Source of the DNA: Toxorhynchites rutilus septentrionalis
Lineage: Eukaryota; Arthropoda; Insecta; Diptera; Culicidae
Direction of reading: 5' to 3'
DNA length: 64,000 nucleotides
Assembly (NCBI RefSeq): GCF_029784135.1
Contig: NC_073746.1
Location: forward strand, 52,405,393-52,469,392
Shown here piece after piece: positions 58,225 to 64,000 of this stretch (within the stretch, counting starts at the first letter, position 1; every line of letters begins with the position of its first letter). The notes under the pieces are model-generated. The model saw only the letters and a list, made by a program, of their open reading frames with translations. It was not told the origin of the DNA and made no database searches. The translations under genes were made by a program, and so were the position numbers.

Positions 58225-59060
58225 TTGAAGACGAAAAAACACTCGATCAAAGCTAGCTTTCCCGACAAAAAGTTTTCTCCCTTTCAGCGATGGTCAATCA
58301 CGAAAGACATAAAATTATTCCTGAAAGAGATAGCACACTTGGCGCTAAACTCAATTCCATGTCCAAGTCCCCGAAGACAGCTAACACACACAGCACTTGT
58401 ACTTCCGCAGAATCCACATCTTCCGAAAGAAGATGTGGATGGCAGAAAACAGTGCTTGTCCATTAAGCCCTTGGTTTGCAGTCCATCAGTTCGACTTTGA
58501 TGTTTGCCCACTAACTATTTCAGTAACCCATGCTGGGTGTAATTACTAGCAAATCTGCGAGTATTTATCTCATCAGACTATCTCAGTGAAATGCAGACGT
58601 CTCCGGAAAAGATACGTTATTTAAAAAAAAGCATTTACCATCCATGTCTTTTTTCCCATTCGCCTCAAAGTAAGGGAGGAACTCGTCTTATCTCACCAAT
58701 AACACATAGGACGAAATATAAACTGATTAGTTACTCTTTAGGCAGCATCCAGAATGAAGTTTTTTTCAACCGGCTGGGGCTTAGAGACCAAGGCATCCAG
58801 AACAAGATTATTTGTTTACTTAATTAGGGCAAAGCAATCTTAATTCCTGCCCTGCGTTATAGTAACCGACTTTTGGTAGCCAATATTCTCAATTAGCTCA
58901 ATATCAAAGATTGCTGCCAGTGAACTTCATTAGTAACAATAAAGCGGTCTATTTCATTCCCAATCCCGAAAGCGAGTCTTTCAAGGCAACTGGAGCAGAA
59001 AGTTACTTTCGTTTCACCCTCCGGCTTTCGTCACTGGCACAAAGTTTTGAGCTCATTGCG
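58225..59060 (+). repeat. Unidentified dispersed repeat U1, copy 2
   Basis: This matches 48560-47760 in the opposite orientation, block by block. The first block (from about 58247) keeps an open frame (KASFPDKKFSPFQRWSITKD and KLFLKEIAHLALNSIP). Compared with the other copy it lacks 24 nt, a multiple of three, after KKFS. The middle portion is poorly conserved. The origin is unknown; a decayed transposon is the default reading. Confidence 0.55.
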
Positions 59061-59064
59061 GTCA

Positions 59065-60125
59065 GTTCATGGTTTTCCTTTGGAGCAAAGTTTCATGATT
59101 GATAGACTCGTTAGACTGATTGCTCGACTGTCAACCGTGTACAACTATAGATTGTATAGATGACCCCGTTGACGATGTTCATTCCCAAACTTTTATCATT
59201 AGTTATCTTCCATTGCAGTATCTGTGTCTAGCTAACTATCCGTTGATTTTGAAGCATGAATTGTTTGAATTTAATTTTTAACGAATGCACGAATTCCAGC
59301 AGATGGGTATACATCTCGTGGGAAGTTGCAATAACTAACTTGCGTAGAAAATATTATCCTGATCTTGCATGTTGTATTTATATCTACAAGATACAAATAT
59401 TCTTGTTTATAGCAAAAGTTTAAGACGAGCTTTTACGTTCATGCGCAGATCCACTCAAAATACCTTGAATCGATGTGCTATAAAACTCGATGAATGAATA
59501 TTTGAAGTTTCGCCGTATTTAAGTCCTTTTGAGAATCGAGTCAGCTTTGAAGGATTTAATTTATCAGGCTGTCCTGATAAATGATAAAAAAACGACAGCT
59601 TTTCGTGTAATATTTCGGCAAACGAATTCTGGAAACAATTCATATGAAACTTTTATCTCTTTATTGTATTTTCAGATAGCTTTGCTCAAAACTCTTTTTT
59701 CATGGTATAAGAAGCAATCGGCCGATTTCAATTCCACTTATCGAAAGTTTATTCCAGGATTTGAAGCGTTTAAAATTCAGTTCTAGTTGAATATGCAAAA
59801 AATGAATTAAAAATGTATTTTATGGAATAAAAAAAATATTCCCATCAAGTACAAGCTATGTAATATACTGTTTACTGTTAATAAGACTGAACGCGTATGT
59901 GGTTTGGTTGGTTGTGATTGGCATGAATTTTTGCACTAAAATAATGAACTAACATACACACTAAATTTCATTCATCTCTTTCTTTCATGAAAAACCTAGA
60001 TATTTGATTGTTACAGATGTTCAAAATTTTCGGACGGAAGTTAGCACTCTATTAATACACTGCAGTTTCGGAATATGTTTGGTACGGATACTTGTGAGCG
60101 GTAAATTATTAAAAAAGAGCTTTTG
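59065..60125. other. No recognised gene
   Basis: AT-rich, with short frames only. Confidence 0.4.
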
Positions 60126-60129
60126 TCTG

Positions 60130-60420
60130 GACAAAATAAAGTACACTTTGCCAAAATTAATTGATTTCGGTGTTAATTCTTAACACGAATATTTAGTATG
60201 GCCATCTTTAGCTTCTGCCACGGATTGAAAGGATCGAGGCAGCCTTTCAACGACGTTCTCGATGTGTTGAGAATTAATATCCATCCAGAGCTTTTCTAGG
60301 GCTTCAAACAGATTGTCAGGATTGATTATATTTCCCTTGTCAACATTCTGATCTTAAATAGACCCCAAGTTTTCTATTTAGTTTATGCCTTGGATAGCCA
60401 TTCCAATACCTTAATACGTG
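60130..60420 (-). pseudogene. Tc1-family transposase C-terminal fragment
   Basis: On the minus strand, pieces in two frames read VLEW...WGL then LEKLWMDINSQHIENVVERL and PRSFQSVAEAKDGHTKY. This resembles the end of Tc1-type transposases, where the last catalytic E is followed by a helical tail ending in a VI-A-GG-T-Y motif. Several stops interrupt it, and the catalytic residues are not identifiable. Confidence 0.5.
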
Positions 60421-60712
60421 AAGCACGCGAGCATGCAGTGGTTTTCTGAGCTTGGGGTCGTAATCTCGTTGGAAAAAAAAAAACTGTTCAGTATGCTGGT
60501 ATGCAAATTCTCTGTCATTATTAGGCCTATTTTCTCAATATTTCCAACAGCAGAGCACGAAAAGCACCCTAGCACCTACCACCTCAGTGCATCACATTAT
60601 CTTGTACCAGGTTTTTCTCAAACCTATGCACATCTTTGCACAGTTGAAATTGACTCTCAATGCTACAGATGATTAATTTCCAAAATTCTAATGGCTTATC
60701 AATGTACATATA

Positions 60713-61105
60713 CGAGGGCAGTCCGATAAGTACTTAGCCTACAAAAATTTTGGAAAAGTGGCGATTTATTTCTCAACATAGTCTCTTTTTGGCTCGATAC
60801 ACTTGACCCAGCGATGCTCCAACTCCTTTAATCCATCTGAATAATACGTTTCTCGAGGTCTGCAAAGTAGGCCTCCGTGGTGGCGATGACCTCCACATTC
60901 GACTGAAATTTCTGCCCGGCGAGCGATTTTTTCAAGTTTGGAAACATAAAAAAGTCGCGCGGGGCCAAATCTGGAGAATACGGTGGATGGAGCAGCTGTT
61001 CGTAGTGCAATTCGATCAATTTAGCCGTGGCGACGGCAGAATTTCCATTTTTCCATTTTTCTAAAATCCGCGGATACGCCCGCTTCCACACACGGTCAAA
61101 ACAAA
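60713..61105 (-). pseudogene. mariner transposase fragment with one terminal repeat
   Basis: The element's end CGAGGGCAGTCCGATAAGTA lies next to TA at 60711-60712, and the minus-strand frame from 61091 to 60828 carries the mariner C-terminal signature HPPYSPDLAPRDFF. Its aspartate is the third catalytic residue of the DD34D triad. FPNLKKSL and ETEAYFADLEK follow. Everything upstream, including the first two D residues and the other terminal repeat, is missing beyond about 61105. Confidence 0.85.
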
Positions 61106-61109
61106 ACTA

Positions 61110-61765
61110 CTACGTCGTTTACGAGAATGTACTACACGATTAGTAATCTGTCTTGTGATACTAATACCAACACTAATACCAGATATCCATTTCTCAAACA
61201 AACTTGTAAAGTTGAACAAATTCATTTCTATAACCGGTTTCTTGCAGTGTTCTGAGCATAGTTCGTTCAGAGATGTTAGAATCAGTGTCTACGTATTATA
61301 GTTGAGATCTCAATAGCGCGTACTTTATTGTACAAGTAAGAATAGACTTTTTCTAGAGGTATATTCAAGTTTGGGAAAAACATATAGTTTTTTGATAATC
61401 TGATACTTTCACTTTGAAGCACATTAAAATACTATGGTTAGTTCGAATATGTCAAGTTCAGTTCAGTCCTGTATTCATTGTGCTCAAATTTTCACAATAG
61501 TTTGAGACTCTGATAGTTTGATAGAGTCTTTTCGCTATAGTTTAAGGGTCTGACAGAACCTACCGTATCGTTACATCGTTGGTACCTCATTAAATCCGTG
61601 CTCTACAGTTTCTGAGTGCCTGTTTTGGAATCGAATTCAACTTCATTAAATTTAAATGTGTCGTAACAAAATTTTCAGCACCGAAAGAAGATATTTTTCT
61701 TAACAACCAGTAGGAGCGCAAATGATTCTAACTGAAAAAAACATTGTGATATACCATATGTATTT
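61110..61765. other. No recognised gene
   Basis: No domain or repeat edge could be supported. Confidence 0.4.
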
Positions 61766-61767
61766 TC

Positions 61768-61805
61768 ATCTATATCTATTAGGGTGGCAATGGATGTATG
61801 GAAAA
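61768..61805. repeat. Partial end of MITE family M2
   Basis: TCTATATCTATTAGGGTGGC followed by AATGGATGTATGG matches the left end of 45669-45951. The rest of the element is not found downstream. Confidence 0.6.
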
Positions 61806-62745
61806 AAATTCTTGAGCTTTAGCTTGAGATTGAGCTTGGGTAGACTGTACAATTCGTAGTTGCTCTCCGTGATTGACCTGAACCAACCAAATTGCACAAA
61901 GAACACACAGAATGACGCTTGGGACTAGCAAATCATTCTCGTTGTGCAATTTTCGGTGATTCGAGCTTTAAATGGTCAATAACGACACCGGCCACGTCCT
62001 TATAGTCACCAGAGAAAGGGAAGGAATGTTAGTATGATATTCGCCGCCCGAAGGCCAGAAGGGTCGCCTCTATAGCGTGATTCCCTAGCGTTTATCATGG
62101 GAGGGACAATTGTTAGTAGGGAGGGTAAAAATCAGGATTCACTGAGGTAAGTGATGTGATTTCCTAAACTCGAATTATTGAACACTCGACGAAACGAAAA
62201 TCCGAATATCTCACGTGTCACTACTGCGTAGATTATCTTTAGGTATCCCGAAAAGGAAAACCTGTAAAATTTATTACGGCATCTGAATATTCTATTGTTT
62301 ATAGCACGTATTTTTATATAAATCCAATCGTGATGGAGATGTGTTAACTGTGGGAATCTTCAGAAGGTAACCGAGAGACCAATAACCAATTAATTCGGCG
62401 ATATATTCTGTTAATCATCGTGCGTACTCTTTATAGAATTAAAAAAATAAAGAAATAAATTAAAGAATTAACGGGCACGCACGGTTTTTTCGTAGCAGGA
62501 ACTAATTTATCCAATGAAAATAATTCAATTCGCAAAATTGTTGTTCGATACAAAAAATCTAGCACACCTATGGTGAATTCTACACCACTTTGGTTACTAC
62601 TAATATACACCAGTTTCGCGCAACGCAAATATGCACGCACACCAGCGTCGCACTCACGCTCGAGATACGAAAGACAGTAACCTACACACTCGATTAGCAG
62701 CACATACTGCTGTGGTGATAGTAACACAACTTAAATCACATGATG
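61806..62745. other. No recognised gene; possible interspersed repeat
   Basis: GAGCTT is repeated near 61815-61840, next to a moderately GC-rich block (to about 62060) that reads like repetitive DNA, but no second copy exists in the window to define it. Confidence 0.35.
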
Positions 62746-62751
62746 CGCTAT

Positions 62752-62812
62752 CGAGATGAAAAATGGAAGGTGGGAAGATTTTTTAAATCTGTGACGTCAC
62801 AGATTTTGTTTA
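62752..62812. mobile_element. Orphan P-element terminus
   Basis: CGAGATGAAAAATGGAAGG and GTGGGAAGATT match the P-element inverted repeat at 29223 (inverted) with two differences. They are followed, as there, by the AAATCTGTGACGTCACAGAT palindrome and TTTTGTTTATG. No opposite end is seen up to 64000, so this is a truncated or longer copy of a diverged subfamily. Confidence 0.8.
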
Positions 62813-62814
62813 TG

Positions 62815-64000
62815 TTTGTTACTTTTCTTATAATAATCCACTACATAGGAAAAGTGTTGTTATTAAACGTTCAGTATTTTTGAAGTGTTTTAAACTTAAT
62901 TTCAGTTCAATTTTACTTCTCGTTACGTTGACCAAAAACGTAAACGAATAAAGTCAGAGTCACACAATCTTTTGTTCCTTTGACGGATAAACATTTGACA
63001 GTGCATGGGAAAAAAGGTTGCAAGTTTTTTTTATGTAAAATCAACTTGAAAATAAATTTGATTGACTCCGTATGACTTAGATTGAAACGAAAAGTTTTCC
63101 GCTTAAGTCTTAGTTTTAGACGACTGAAGTTTTCTGCACCCTAATTGTGAAAAAAGTAATGCCATTTGCTGACACAAGTCAAAATTCCATGAAGCTGCTC
63201 TAGAATCCAGTAGACATTAGAATACTATTTCTGAAATCAATGAAAAAATTAAACATTTTAGTTCGTGATATGTTCTGTTTTTTTTCATAATGCAAAACAA
63301 TATGATTTGGGAATCTGTAATTAGCTTTTGTATATCCTTTTTAACGTTATTCATTGACACATTCAATTTTGTATCATTTGAGTAACTGACTGGTATGCCT
63401 GGTATGTGAACTTCCTATCTTTCTGGCTACTAACACAATCAAAGTTCAACATAACCAAACCCCGTGAATCTTCGCACCTTCTATTCTTCATCTCGATGCG
63501 CTATTGGCACTCACACACATTTTGCACATTAACATATTTCAATAATGGTGAACTCATCATACTGAGCAACTATGCTCATGAAAACAATCAATCTGATATG
63601 CTTTTTCTCATAACACTCTATTATTTTTGTCTCTGATTTGAATAATGAAACACATTTTTCACTTTACGCGTCGATTTCAATTTTTTCAATTTCGAGTGGC
63701 TTGCGTCACACATGGCGGGGTATTTTGGTCAAATAATTCTTATAATAATAAAATTGACGCAAGTAACAATGATAATCAATTTTGAGGAAGATGGCTGTCA
63801 TACATAAACCAGTTTCGACCATAAAACATCATGATCGTCCATTGGTTTGAAATGGCTCGACTGTCATATGGCAAAACATTATTTTTAAGCTACTTTTTCA
63901 CACAATAGCGTACCGGGGCACTGGCTAACCTGAAGTCATGAATTGATCCAGACAAGTTTTGATGCCCTGTTCTGAAGTAAAGCGTATTCCACTCAACCAC
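62815..64000. other. No recognised gene
   Basis: This may include internal P-element sequence after the orphan end, but no THAP or transposase motif is visible. The frames are short. Confidence 0.4.

Overview
The window looks like intergenic DNA from a large, transposon-rich dipteran genome, most likely a culicine mosquito. This rests on a ZAD-domain gene (an arthropod zinc-finger-associated domain), DD37E Tc1/mariner-like elements of the kind described in mosquitoes, tRNA-derived SINEs, a P element with a THAP-domain transposase, Helitron-like repeats and histone H2A fossils. All calls come from reading the sequence; no database search was run.

Layout. (1) 1-4149: two full head-to-tail copies (about 1.985 kb each) and the tail of a third, each carrying an intact, intronless 190-residue ZAD-only gene with its own TATA box and poly(A) signal, followed by a decayed LINE gag zinc-knuckle fragment. 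These are the only intact genes that look like host genes. The array runs directly into a Helitron-type minisatellite unit at 4130-4226. (2) 4.5-7.5 kb: a non-autonomous hAT element with perfect 8-bp target duplications, a TA-flanked MITE and an hAT transposase fossil. (3) 10.05-12.99 kb: a second hAT element with other repeats nested in it. (4) 15.8-19.8 kb: SINEs, a Helitron copy, and two degenerate H2A pseudogenes, one still with a recognisable histone 3' stem-loop. (5) 24194-29223: a complete P element with target duplication and a six-exon, nearly intact transposase gene on the minus strand. (6) 30.4-31.6 kb: a piggyBac-like MITE. (7) 32.4-37.9 kb: two Tc1/mariner-like elements of about 1.3 kb, one of them and a Helitron nested inside an older MITE, followed by a SINE. 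(8) 38-48.6 kb: more MITEs, Helitron pieces, a truncated second DD37E copy fused to Helitron minisatellite, and one arm of an unidentified dispersed repeat. (9) 49.6-51.2 kb: a 5'-truncated LINE with an RNase H domain on the minus strand. (10) 53.4-54.3 kb: a small foldback and a Helitron whose terminus has expanded to about 84 TA repeats. (11) 58.2-61.1 kb: the second arm of the unidentified repeat, and Tc1 and mariner fragments. (12) 62752: an orphan P-element end sharing a TGACGTCA palindrome with the complete P element.

Apart from the ZAD array, coding capacity is confined to decaying transposases, a LINE and histone pseudogenes. Long stretches (for example 19.9-24.2, 51.2-53.4 and 54.3-58.2 kb) are AT-rich with no supportable gene. 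The strongest candidates for follow-up are the ZAD-only tandem array, the almost intact P element with its palindrome, and the unknown dispersed repeat with a partly conserved reading frame.
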